DNA of 64,000 nucleotides from Alkalimarinus alittae (GTDB lineage Bacteria > Pseudomonadota > Gammaproteobacteria > Pseudomonadales > Oleiphilaceae), in the NCBI RefSeq assembly GCF_026016465.1, contig NZ_CP100390.1:2642001-2706000 (forward strand), read 5' to 3'. Position 1 is the first letter of the stretch. Every line of letters starts with the position of its first letter. Positions 46,501 through 55,277 of this stretch are shown one piece after another. Under the pieces are notes generated by a model that saw nothing but the letters and a program-made list of their open reading frames with translations, was not told the DNA's origin and did no database searches. A program made the translations under genes and the position numbers.

Positions 46501-46813
46501 AAATGCAACTCAACTCAGCAATCAAGCGTTACCGACAAGTGTTTACAACCCGCTTAACGCCTTCATTGATTCAGGTGATATTATCATGCTAGCCAATGGA
46601 ATATCGGCGTTGGGCTCACTCCAACTTGAATACATCCAAGACACAAATTCTCAGCACTATTTTATAGCCATCACTAACGCTCAAAAACAGTTAGTCGCTC
46701 TCGCTAGCATTGACCCATTGAACCCCGAGGAGCACATCGTACTTAATGGCAAGTCATCGGTAGCGGGTTTTATCAAACGGCAGTCAGGCTGGCTTCTGGC
46801 AGGAGAGCGATAA
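43592..46813 (+). CDS. Giant PgsC/CapC-like membrane protein (tandem CapC modules plus extracytoplasmic domain)
   Basis: A 1073-residue protein. Residues about 1-185 match the whole length of Bacillus PgsC/CapC (RFGFALSGLVVPGYLVP, FGRDRFFALVLVSILVRVVFD, SFGLIIVSLIANQ). Residues about 186-370 repeat the module in divergent form (LRYGWEFNGILIPSLLALQW, ending YALTLI). About 700 residues of mixed alpha/beta, probably periplasmic, sequence follow and are not recognised. PgsC helps PgsB make or export poly-gamma-glutamate; ordinary PgsC has only about 150 residues. The tandem copy and giant C-terminus are unusual. It is coupled to genes on both sides. Confidence 0.8.
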   Translation: MTIFPLPLFPDGGLASSVVVTVWVGIWVVAFLNLRFGFALSGLVVPGYLVPLLIVKPLSAGVILIEGIVTYFITLLLASGTMRRLGASEMFGRDRFFALVLVSILVRVVFDSWLLPWLGQELVNAGVDFDYRNNLQSFGLIIVSLIANQMWNGGVRRGSSSLLLYLGITYLIVNFLVIPYTNFSISNLSFIYEDIASSILATPKAYIILLTTAYIASKMNLRYGWEFNGILIPSLLALQWYEPSKLLVTFVEAFIILGLGRACLKLPLFAHFNMEGSRLLLFFFNLSFMYKYLLSLILIEWFPEVKVSDYFAFGYLLSTLLALKMFQKDIPTLVTRATLQTSAFALIFASIIGYALTLIDLSPKSSFGTSRSAAVIKLSEQTQDQLVIEGYSNFYQSRTMQYTPPTLQDLATYERAFIAIRQALQSPVRPLSANTPKLTEAFALLSSIDVDIIHTPENSLIIKDSRPERAGGLVVVNLNESTGLTLEVPAPLNENGIADLGLRMYDRLNAKALIYAGSHRFQDPLRQSDMLNVPRSFFQIAHERLSERNVLQLRGYTRTAARELYGERFDDELLTAQAIPNKLWIKESLPESLNITQLKASLGDFSVSWSPPIFSNRQREYSREGFAELMLTSAGIRQLIASFEPAVSPDNKPEIDIQKIALNEWLTAHKTTWAGKNSESYKPAKLNELIFFDEQVLTPLFQLIDSDPLNKEVDELRQALEGINRMAQVMGYKIVNLQQPDSSERFLILTEQAGAQQRYWGSYVFRLVNAAPYFIEAPRPLIESNSFDYAINLFVDLNAQSLLVPSSHALANADGKANVLARDNAVTLFNRVHQSLLRHYQSETSLVIQTRGLSANQWDENNPVDIHLALWQNSNTEFTPPLVDRLTQQIALSGLSFNLVGGEATEAGYEDHHSLLSQYMPIAQQTEMVTLWLSEQLRRKINQGSVTATYRKQFLAMHVDLQVRDIEHWINATQLSNQALPTSVYNPLNAFIDSGDIIMLANGISALGSLQLEYIQDTNSQHYFIAITNAQKQLVALASIDPLNPEEHIVLNGKSSVAGFIKRQSGWLLAGER

Positions 46814-46814
46814 G

Positions 46815-49505
46815 ATGAGAATACTTGGCCGTAGCATATTGTTCCTCTGCTTAATCCTTTTCATCGGATTGTGCTATAAACTTTGGCAAGATCTCTACCA
46901 GCATGACCATCTCAATATTGCTACACCCTACCCTAATGCGGTGACTGAGCGGAATGATGTCTATCTCTTATCGAATACAAAGGCAGGTTCTCTAACAGCA
47001 GACACTGATATACCATCTTCTACTTTGAGTTTTAAAATAGATCAGAGAATTGAACGTTTACAAGTTTCAACGATCGCGCTATTTCCTATACCTGACAACA
47101 ATCCAGAAGCCTTTAATCAGAAAAATGTCGATATTATGCGTCAGCAAAAACAGTATCCCAGATACTCTATTGAATATACGCTGCTAGATGAACACAACAA
47201 TCATCTCAGCCAAAATACTTATTGGTTTAATGCCAAACCGTCTCGCTGGGTTCATCAACATGAAAACCAACAAGACGTAAATCTTAAAGAAGACCGCATC
47301 GCACACTCTGATAATGAGAACGACTTAGTGCCAGAGATTTTTTTATCTGATTCTAGTGTTCATGCAGGTACTCGACAAACTATCTTTTTACGAATGAGCC
47401 ATTGGCCCACAGCTCGGAGACTAAAAATTCGCCTGCAGCATCAACCCGCAGAAATCGCTGGCGCGTCTATTTATGTGCGCCAAAACTTTAGTCGTAGCCA
47501 AGAAGAGGCTACTACGTTGTGGCGGAAATTAAGTGAGAGTAAACGTACCCGCCTTACAGAAGGCGTCAATATGTACCCCCACTATATCTGGACAAGTGCC
47601 GAAATAGACGCTCTATTATCGAACTATTGGCAGCACTTAGGCCCCGATGGCGTTGTAGATGTGGATTTCACAACCCTTGGGTTATATCGTGTTACCGATG
47701 CACAACCTGCGACAGTAGCCGATAATAGCTCTCCCTCTTTACCCGCCTCAACCTTAGTGGTTAGTAAAGGTCAAAACCTAACGTTTCCTATTCACTCGAC
47801 TGGTGAAGTGCAGCTCACGTATAGCCCCTTGAACCCTAACATTAACAATCAGGATATTACGCTAACCTTTCACAACCTTGACGCGCCTACCCCTACCATT
47901 GTTAAGCAGGCTATCAACCCCACTGTTTCGACTTGGCAAGGCACTATACCAAAGGGTTTACTTGAAATAAGTGCAGATCAGGCACTTGAAATTGAATTTC
48001 AGAAAATGCCTGATGAAGAGAGTGAACATCATAAGAAACATTTTAAGCGCTATTTTTTAGTCGGCCCTAATCAACCGCTAACCTACCCCATTGAGCACTG
48101 GCAAGGTCAAGCGACGCCTGTGCAAATTAAAACCCGCGCAATTATCAACCCATCAGGTCTATCAACCGACATAAACACCACGACGACCGCAAACTGGTTA
48201 ACAGATAAAAATACGGCAGTAAATTCTAACAGCCACGAAACACCTTTAAGTCATCGCCTCAGCCTCGACTATCAACCGTCGCGATACGAACGCCTCGCTG
48301 GGGGTCAACTGACAATGAATGAAGCCGAGTTCACAAACAGAGTATCTGTCGAAAAGTCAGCCTATTATCTAGCGCCTAGCTCAATCCACACGCTACAAAT
48401 CACCTCAACTAGCCCAGTATTGGTCGATGTATCAACTCGTCCTTTTAAGCTACCCTTGCTTCGTAATATACCCGATCACAACAGAAGCTGGTTTGACGAT
48501 GAAAGCTATATCCCTACTTGGTTTAACCTTCGACCTAATGATTATCATACGCTGATCAGTCAAGACCAGAGTGTCATGCTACGCACTCAACATCGCCCTC
48601 TGATAGACCGTGAAGCAAGTTTGAATGAGCAGTTTACCAGTGAGCAAATCCCACCAGATCAAGCTCAGTCAAACCTTAACCAGATATTAGTGCCTGAAAG
48701 TAGTGACGAAAAGCTATCTACCGCGTCGCCTGTTCGACGATATCGACAGCTTAGCCCAGCGTCTACTCAATTAAACCAACCCAAAAAGCTTAACTTTTCA
48801 AACACCAGTAGCCATCGCACGCTATCCCCATCATTAGTGTATACGAGTGAGAATGGTAACCCTCGAAAAATAGATATTGCGTTAGATAATCAGGTTATTC
48901 ATTCACAATGGATCACCGGAAAATGGGGCAAAATCACCTTACCTCAAATAACCAAAGGTTTACGTTCATTAGCGATTCGCGGCTCTACCGAACAATGGTT
49001 TACCAACCAAGTGGATTTTAAAATTGGGGAGCGCTACTTGATTCAAAAAGATGCGTATTCCCTAACAAAGCAGCAAATGACCTATACCATTAATAAAACC
49101 ACTGCCGATACATTGCTTAACTTCACTTACTACCGCGAAACTACAAACAACGCCATTGAAGACACGCTTATTGAAGTGAGGCTGCTAAATACTAAACCCA
49201 ATGATTCGGCTGAGAAAAAATTAAGCAATAGCATGACCATTCCGATTAGACACTGGCGTTTAGCACCCTCATCAGGGTCAGGGTCAGAATCAAAAGAGCA
49301 TGGCCTAATGTTAAATCGGGGGGATCGAAAAACAGATACGGGTTCACACTTTGTTTATCGATTGGGCGATGACCTTCCTGTTGGGCAGTATCAAGTTCAG
49401 TTTAGTCTGCTCGAAGGCTCTGAAGGTTACTTTAACGTATCTCGTCTAACGCCCATAGAGGGAGTCGAGATTGACTATTTTAGAGAGTCCAATGATGCCT
49501 ATTAA
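46815..49505 (+). CDS. Membrane-anchored periplasmic protein of the polyamide operon, 896 aa
   Basis: Not a recognised family. One N-terminal helix (about 5-22; ILFLCLILFIGLCYKLW) acts as an uncleaved signal or anchor, and the remaining 870 residues are rich in predicted beta strands with many Asn, Thr, Pro and Gln, as in periplasmic beta-sandwich proteins. No catalytic motif was seen. It starts 1 bp after the CapC-like gene and overlaps the next gene, so it is tied to the polymer machinery, perhaps as a periplasmic bridge. Confidence 0.75.
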   Translation: MRILGRSILFLCLILFIGLCYKLWQDLYQHDHLNIATPYPNAVTERNDVYLLSNTKAGSLTADTDIPSSTLSFKIDQRIERLQVSTIALFPIPDNNPEAFNQKNVDIMRQQKQYPRYSIEYTLLDEHNNHLSQNTYWFNAKPSRWVHQHENQQDVNLKEDRIAHSDNENDLVPEIFLSDSSVHAGTRQTIFLRMSHWPTARRLKIRLQHQPAEIAGASIYVRQNFSRSQEEATTLWRKLSESKRTRLTEGVNMYPHYIWTSAEIDALLSNYWQHLGPDGVVDVDFTTLGLYRVTDAQPATVADNSSPSLPASTLVVSKGQNLTFPIHSTGEVQLTYSPLNPNINNQDITLTFHNLDAPTPTIVKQAINPTVSTWQGTIPKGLLEISADQALEIEFQKMPDEESEHHKKHFKRYFLVGPNQPLTYPIEHWQGQATPVQIKTRAIINPSGLSTDINTTTTANWLTDKNTAVNSNSHETPLSHRLSLDYQPSRYERLAGGQLTMNEAEFTNRVSVEKSAYYLAPSSIHTLQITSTSPVLVDVSTRPFKLPLLRNIPDHNRSWFDDESYIPTWFNLRPNDYHTLISQDQSVMLRTQHRPLIDREASLNEQFTSEQIPPDQAQSNLNQILVPESSDEKLSTASPVRRYRQLSPASTQLNQPKKLNFSNTSSHRTLSPSLVYTSENGNPRKIDIALDNQVIHSQWITGKWGKITLPQITKGLRSLAIRGSTEQWFTNQVDFKIGERYLIQKDAYSLTKQQMTYTINKTTADTLLNFTYYRETTNNAIEDTLIEVRLLNTKPNDSAEKKLSNSMTIPIRHWRLAPSSGSGSESKEHGLMLNRGDRKTDTGSHFVYRLGDDLPVGQYQVQFSLLEGSEGYFNVSRLTPIEGVEIDYFRESNDAY

Positions 49506-50463
49506 CAACATCAAACGTTGCATCCAATGGTTGGCAGGGTTTGTGATTTTGGGGTGCAGTATGTCTATTCAAGTTAGCCACGCAGGCAGCGTTACTTGTG
49601 GCGCAAAAGAAGCACACTCTATTAAGTCACTTTCAGCCTTGCTAACGTCTCAAAAAGACATCTCTTTTGAACCCATTGCTCAAGAGCGCTACCAACATGC
49701 AAAAGCGCTTTTTAGTGCGCTATTTAACATGTCAGACATTGAGTCGGCATCGCTCCCCGTCAACGGTTTACCCGACTCACTCAATACGCTGTCTGACTCA
49801 GCAGGCTTTTGCCTGCAGTGGTTGAGGGTCAAGCACATGAAACAAGCGCATCTTGTACTACTATTAATGGAAAGAGAGGAAACAGCTAAAGGTCAGGGAG
49901 CTTATCTGTTTGCGATGAACAAACCGCTCAAGTTTGTTATTCAAGCCCCACACCAATACTTTGACTATAAGTCTGGGCATTTAGCCTTGCAGCTTTTCTT
50001 TGAACAAAACCTTCGCGCGGTGGCCCTGAATACCGTTCACAGAAACCAAACAGACCAGTCTGATTTAGCCCATCAGGCAAACAGTTTATTTTCTGCCTTT
50101 ACTGAGGCTCTCCCCCACAAAAATACAGAACGATATTTAATACAAGTTCATGGCTTTAGCAAAAAAAACAGACAAACAGCAGAAGGAAAAACAGCAGATA
50201 TTATACTCAGCAATGGTTCTCGATCACCCTCCACTTTTTTAATCAACGCCCAAGCTCGTATGGCCCAAAAAACCGGCTTCAAGACGTATCTCTATGGCGC
50301 TGATATCGATGAATTGGGTGGCACCCAAAACAGTAGTTTGGCGATATTGGCTAACACTCATCAACAGAGCCACTTTATTCACATGGAACTCTCAGCAGAG
50401 GCCCGCAATAAACTCAGGCTATCGCACGCCCTACGAGAAGCATTGTGGAGTAGCTGGCCATAA
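49495..50463 (+). CDS. Exported metallohydrolase-like protein of the polyamide operon
   Basis: A protein of about 322 residues with a signal peptide (FVILGCSMSIQVSHAG, cut near residue 31). Spaced His/Asp/Glu motifs APHQYFDY, IQVHGF and FIHMELS recall zinc amidohydrolases such as N-formylglutamate deformylase and poly-gamma-glutamate hydrolases, but similarity is weak and this is inference. It could trim or release the polymer. ATG 49495 (AGAGAG 7 nt upstream) is preferred over the TTG at 49471 and the ATG at 49492. It overlaps the upstream gene and joins the next by TAATG. Confidence 0.6.
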   Translation: MPINNIKRCIQWLAGFVILGCSMSIQVSHAGSVTCGAKEAHSIKSLSALLTSQKDISFEPIAQERYQHAKALFSALFNMSDIESASLPVNGLPDSLNTLSDSAGFCLQWLRVKHMKQAHLVLLLMEREETAKGQGAYLFAMNKPLKFVIQAPHQYFDYKSGHLALQLFFEQNLRAVALNTVHRNQTDQSDLAHQANSLFSAFTEALPHKNTERYLIQVHGFSKKNRQTAEGKTADIILSNGSRSPSTFLINAQARMAQKTGFKTYLYGADIDELGGTQNSSLAILANTHQQSHFIHMELSAEARNKLRLSHALREALWSSWP

Positions 50464-53400
50464 TGAAATACAGCATGAATAAACTAACCACAGCACCACT
50501 AGAGGTATTAACAGAGGGCTTTAAAGCGCTATGTCTATTGGCGCTATTAAATTGCCTCCCGGCCAGCGCGAAAATGAACTTTCCAGCCGATAAGCTGCAC
50601 TGGGATGACGCACCCAACTGGGAGTACGCCAAAGGCACGGTATCAAAGGCTTATATACAGCATTCAGACTGGCACGCCGTTACATTACAACCTAATGCGT
50701 CTGTTACTTACCGTATCCCCCGCAACGCGTTTACACGACTTGTTAGCGACACTGCACAAGCACCCGATAGTATTACGCTTTTGAGAGGCGATGGGAACGG
50801 CCTGTTTAGCCCACTCAACCACGTTAGTAAAATAGACAACAGCCTGTTGCTAATGCCCGAAAATAATTATTGGCAGCTTTTAATCCACAATACGAATGAT
50901 AAATCCACCACGCTATCTGTCATGACCAGCAGAGTGACTGGCCAAAAAAACGTCCCGCTAGCTCGGGAGTTAATCGCACCTAACAATAGCCAAACAGGCT
51001 GGTTGACGACGCCTCACCTTAGTCAGCGAGACAAGTATGCTTATACTAACGGTGAGTCTTCAATCACCTATTCTGTAGAAGGCCCTTTATTTGTCGAAGT
51101 CGAGAGTTTATTGCTTGAGACAGGTATCGATGAAGCCCTACCCAGTTACCTAATTAACACTCAGCTTGATGGTAAACCTTGGCAGCAGTGGCAACACGAA
51201 GCCGCTCGCTACCCCTTTATCCGTCGTAGCAATGAGCTACCCGCCACCGACCAAAACGACAACATTGAGTTCAAGACCAGTACATATACGGAGAAATATT
51301 ACTTACAAATACCCGAAGGCGAGCATACATTAAGTTTCACGTCATTTCGGCCAATGGCTCTGCGTATGTTCAAAGACTCACCTTGGGGGTTATCTAGCAA
51401 CGAGGATTTTTTATACCCTAAACTTAAAGAACATCAGCAACGCCAAATCGATTATCAACAAGGGCTAAACCGCTTAACCGATGCCTTATTGTCACACTCT
51501 TCTGCAGAGTCTGATCAGCTGCTCGGCCGTTGGAAAGATCAACAGACCTTCCTAAAGTCTATACAAGAACGATCTGTTAATAGACTACAGTTCTATCGCC
51601 CTTTGACTGCATCAACGGTTTCAACTGCGCCACTCAATGTATTTAACCTTAAGCCTGTCGTCGCGAAATACACGTCCATCCAAGAGCACCCCGCGCTATT
51701 GAATAATGAAGCTAACAACGACGATTCAACAAGCACCTTTACTGAACTAAGGGCAAACCAACACGCTTCGTTTTCGCTTCCCCCATTATCAGGCCCAACA
51801 ACACTAAGGGTTCGTTTAGCCGGCCTTAACAACCAAAGCACGACTTTTTTGCTCACTAACCAAAAAGGTGAAACCAGCACCATTGTTTATCACCCTGAAT
51901 TCAAGACTACATTGCTCGACTCAGCAACTCAGGATTTAAAAGAAGACGAAGTAGCTGCAGCAGAAGCGTTTATTCCGCTGACAAGTACGACAACAACACT
52001 CAATATAAAATCACTGTCTGACACTACCAGCATGCTTCAACTAGCATACCTCACGACTAGCACGCCTAGCCTATCTGCTGAAGAGCTACCACAAGTCTTA
52101 ACCCAGCTTAGCGAAGGTCACAGTGCTGATATGATTGCATTCTTGCGGGGGCGTTATCACGAGCCGAAGGGTGCCCCAAGTGAGAGAATAAACGATCGCT
52201 TACTGCAGTTATCACTGTCTAAGCTTGCTCACAGAATTCAGGTACGGTCAAAGCAGTTCGAACAAACAACGCCCACTCTCGACCCTAGTTTGCTTAACAA
52301 CGTCCCCGTACCTGTTCGGTGGCAAGAAACTGTACAGGTACTAGTTAAACAGCAGTCTTGGGCAAATGCCATTGAGCTTGTTTCGCCGTTAGCCATGCAT
52401 AAAGACCTTACTATTCGCTTACCGGCGGCTAATATTCTGTCGGTTTTATTACTAAAGTCAGGTGAGTTTTATCTTCACGAGCAATGGTTGCTCAAGATAC
52501 TGAAGTCACCAGCATACGAAGATATCGCTAGCGACGCAGAACAAGCGCTTGTTAGCCGTTATAAACAACAAGGTCGTATGGGTGCACTTGAGAAACTGTC
52601 AGCGTATCGCTTTAACGAAACGGCTGAAATCCGCTATCTAATGCTAATGGGGGAAAGCTTATCAAACGAATCTAATCTGCCGCTAAAGCAAACAATAGAC
52701 ACCACCTATAACGTGCTAGCATTGAAACAAAACACTGTTGCTCCATCGCAGCGATTACCAATACCACCACCACAACCACAACCAAACTCAACTGCCCACT
52801 CACATTTATGGCAATCACTGCAAAGCGATACTTTTTCGTCTGCTTCAGCTGTTTTGCTTTATGGCCATGCGCTCGATACTTACAGTTACCGACTCGTAGC
52901 CAGTCCAACCCAGCCACTGGTATTTACCGTTAAGGGGCCAGCAAGACTGACTGTCAGTTACCGATCACTCCTTCATCAAAAAGACCAGAAAAGCCAAAAT
53001 AGCTGGATAACGTTACGCGATAATCAACAAACCCGTTATATTCCAACGTTCTCCTCCGCCCAATCAAACGAGGTATCGTTAATCGGCTCAGACAAGAAGG
53101 TTGGCGTGGAGCAGCGCTTTGAATATGAAGTTGGCGAAGGCACTCACCAAATAGAACTCCACCCTGAACAGGGAGATATTGCTATCGGACTATCCACTCG
53201 TTCGAGTGATGCAAAACGTATCAATCAGGTAGCTGTTAACGATACTAAAAACCCGCTAAGCCTTACCAATCAAGATATAAATACTAGCCTTGATGTAAAC
53301 AGCCATGACGAGCTAACAGCCTCGACTAGCATAGCTAGAGCACTACTGCGTTTGATTTGGACCATAGAGCATCCCCAACAAAGTCAAACCAATCAGAGTG

Positions 53401-55277
53401 ACGGTTTATCCTTAAATGACAATCTATCCCTAGTGGCACAGGGTAATCACTTAATTCAGCAGCAAGCAAAAAGCCCGCTGCTAAATCGCCTAAACCAGCG
53501 ACTCAACAAATACACTACATGGCGACTTGAGCAACAGTTAGTCGACAGTGCCGGAAAGCGCTACATACAATTTGAGCATGCTCCCGTATCAAACCCAAAA
53601 ACACAGATAAGACGCAGTTTAAGCGGGCAGCAAGATACGTCTAGCCAATGGTTGTCTGCATTCAACGACTCGAACGTTAGCATCAATAGCACCAGGCCCA
53701 TTGATCTAAAATTAGAGTTGAAACAGCTATTGCCGTTTAACGCTTACACGGCAGACGGTGCAACGGTCCAAATATGGTTAAACCAACAACTTTACCAAAA
53801 CGTCTATTTGACGCCGAACAACCAATTTAAGACCTTAACGCTGAATCTAAAAGCAGGTAGCCATCAGCTTCGTATGGCTATGTTAAATGCAACATCAGAC
53901 CAACAAGTCGTATTTAGAGCCCTTCGCAAAACCACTAACGATCAATGGGCTCTCATTGAGAATCCCGTCAAGCAAGCCTATTCAGTTAGTTTGGAAGACA
54001 GCCCTGTGAAAGTATTCGCTGCTGCTTCCCAGTGGCTTCGCATCGATGATGTCGAAAACGATCAGGTTTCCAGTAGCTACCACTTCCAACAAGAGAGCGG
54101 CATCATCACGCTTTTACCTAAAACTGGCAAGACAGAACGTCTAATAAGAGTCTATACCCTTCAATCAAAACCAAACTCAATCGAATTACCGGCAAGCACT
54201 CTACCAATACATCTGCCACCTGCGCCCCCTATTCCATATACCCCCATCGCCAGAGAGTGGGCACTCGAAGATAGTTTAGAGCTCGGTGAAGAAAACGAAG
54301 GTACTTGGGGCGGCTACCTAAAATATACCAACCAAGCATCGATCGACGAAACTGATAGCGATGAAGATGATAACAACGCCTCATTGAATGCCTTTCAGGT
54401 TGGGCACCTATATAGAAAAAAATTAAACGATGACCGATATTGGACTACGCCCTCTGGCGATTGGCGCAGCGACGCCTATTGGAAAAGCGATACATTTTTG
54501 CGCCACACCAACGATAGCGGCAATACTTTAGGCACAGAGCAAAGGTATATGTTAGCAGACTCGCTCACTGACTGGCGCCTCAGCCTAAAGGCGAAAGCAC
54601 AGTATTTTCAAGCCTCTAACGGCGTTAGTGATGATGTATTAAATATCTATACAGACGCAGAGTACCGGCATGACTGGCAGTTCAACCGCCAACATAGTCT
54701 TTATGCTTCTTTAACAGGGTTTGTTCGTTTTCTAGATAATGACTCACCCAATGGGCCCGACTTTATAGACCCTTTAGTTTATAGCGACTATAAGCGCGAC
54801 CACCTCTATGGATGGCGCATGGCCGGCCTTTGGCGATATCGATTATGGCAAGACAGCCGCCTTAACATCGGCGCTAAGGTCGTCAGTAATGAAAAGCTAG
54901 ATACACTCGACCAAATGTCTGTTCAAGCAGGCTACCAGCAATATTATAAAGGGCTTACTGCGGCATTAGCATTTCGCCATATTGAGCGTTTTAGTGACGA
55001 AGATCGTCAAAAATCCAGCCAACAAAATGAAGTTAAAGGTAGTCTTCGCTTTCACCAATGGAACAGCGCGGGCAACGAGTGGTATGGCGCACTGAATTTG
55101 ACTCATAACATAACCGACAAAGACAACGCACTAGCGCTAACCATTGGCTTTAATCATAGCGACGGTCGAGGTGTAACAGACTATTTACCCACCGTGCTTC
55201 CGATGCGAGGCCTGTATCAGCAACAGAGCACACATCAGCAACAAATGAATACACTATCGGATCAGCCCTCACTATGA
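50463..55277 (+). CDS. Giant exported protein with C-terminal outer-membrane barrel-like region, 1604 aa
   Basis: A 1604-residue exported protein: signal peptide ending ASA near residue 38, beta-rich N-terminal region, a helical repeat-like middle (about 540-740; LPQVLTQLSEGHSADMIAFL and LANAIELVSPLAMHKD-like helices), more beta-rich sequence, then about 300 C-terminal residues of alternating polar/aromatic strands (YRHDWQFNRQHSLYASLTGF, WRMAGLWRYRLWQDSRLNIG) typical of an outer-membrane barrel. The layout recalls BcsC and PgaA: helical scaffold plus barrel. A role as the export pore is inference. It overlaps the CapB-like gene by 4 bp. Confidence 0.7.
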   Translation: MKYSMNKLTTAPLEVLTEGFKALCLLALLNCLPASAKMNFPADKLHWDDAPNWEYAKGTVSKAYIQHSDWHAVTLQPNASVTYRIPRNAFTRLVSDTAQAPDSITLLRGDGNGLFSPLNHVSKIDNSLLLMPENNYWQLLIHNTNDKSTTLSVMTSRVTGQKNVPLARELIAPNNSQTGWLTTPHLSQRDKYAYTNGESSITYSVEGPLFVEVESLLLETGIDEALPSYLINTQLDGKPWQQWQHEAARYPFIRRSNELPATDQNDNIEFKTSTYTEKYYLQIPEGEHTLSFTSFRPMALRMFKDSPWGLSSNEDFLYPKLKEHQQRQIDYQQGLNRLTDALLSHSSAESDQLLGRWKDQQTFLKSIQERSVNRLQFYRPLTASTVSTAPLNVFNLKPVVAKYTSIQEHPALLNNEANNDDSTSTFTELRANQHASFSLPPLSGPTTLRVRLAGLNNQSTTFLLTNQKGETSTIVYHPEFKTTLLDSATQDLKEDEVAAAEAFIPLTSTTTTLNIKSLSDTTSMLQLAYLTTSTPSLSAEELPQVLTQLSEGHSADMIAFLRGRYHEPKGAPSERINDRLLQLSLSKLAHRIQVRSKQFEQTTPTLDPSLLNNVPVPVRWQETVQVLVKQQSWANAIELVSPLAMHKDLTIRLPAANILSVLLLKSGEFYLHEQWLLKILKSPAYEDIASDAEQALVSRYKQQGRMGALEKLSAYRFNETAEIRYLMLMGESLSNESNLPLKQTIDTTYNVLALKQNTVAPSQRLPIPPPQPQPNSTAHSHLWQSLQSDTFSSASAVLLYGHALDTYSYRLVASPTQPLVFTVKGPARLTVSYRSLLHQKDQKSQNSWITLRDNQQTRYIPTFSSAQSNEVSLIGSDKKVGVEQRFEYEVGEGTHQIELHPEQGDIAIGLSTRSSDAKRINQVAVNDTKNPLSLTNQDINTSLDVNSHDELTASTSIARALLRLIWTIEHPQQSQTNQSDGLSLNDNLSLVAQGNHLIQQQAKSPLLNRLNQRLNKYTTWRLEQQLVDSAGKRYIQFEHAPVSNPKTQIRRSLSGQQDTSSQWLSAFNDSNVSINSTRPIDLKLELKQLLPFNAYTADGATVQIWLNQQLYQNVYLTPNNQFKTLTLNLKAGSHQLRMAMLNATSDQQVVFRALRKTTNDQWALIENPVKQAYSVSLEDSPVKVFAAASQWLRIDDVENDQVSSSYHFQQESGIITLLPKTGKTERLIRVYTLQSKPNSIELPASTLPIHLPPAPPIPYTPIAREWALEDSLELGEENEGTWGGYLKYTNQASIDETDSDEDDNNASLNAFQVGHLYRKKLNDDRYWTTPSGDWRSDAYWKSDTFLRHTNDSGNTLGTEQRYMLADSLTDWRLSLKAKAQYFQASNGVSDDVLNIYTDAEYRHDWQFNRQHSLYASLTGFVRFLDNDSPNGPDFIDPLVYSDYKRDHLYGWRMAGLWRYRLWQDSRLNIGAKVVSNEKLDTLDQMSVQAGYQQYYKGLTAALAFRHIERFSDEDRQKSSQQNEVKGSLRFHQWNSAGNEWYGALNLTHNITDKDNALALTIGFNHSDGRGVTDYLPTVLPMRGLYQQQSTHQQQMNTLSDQPSL

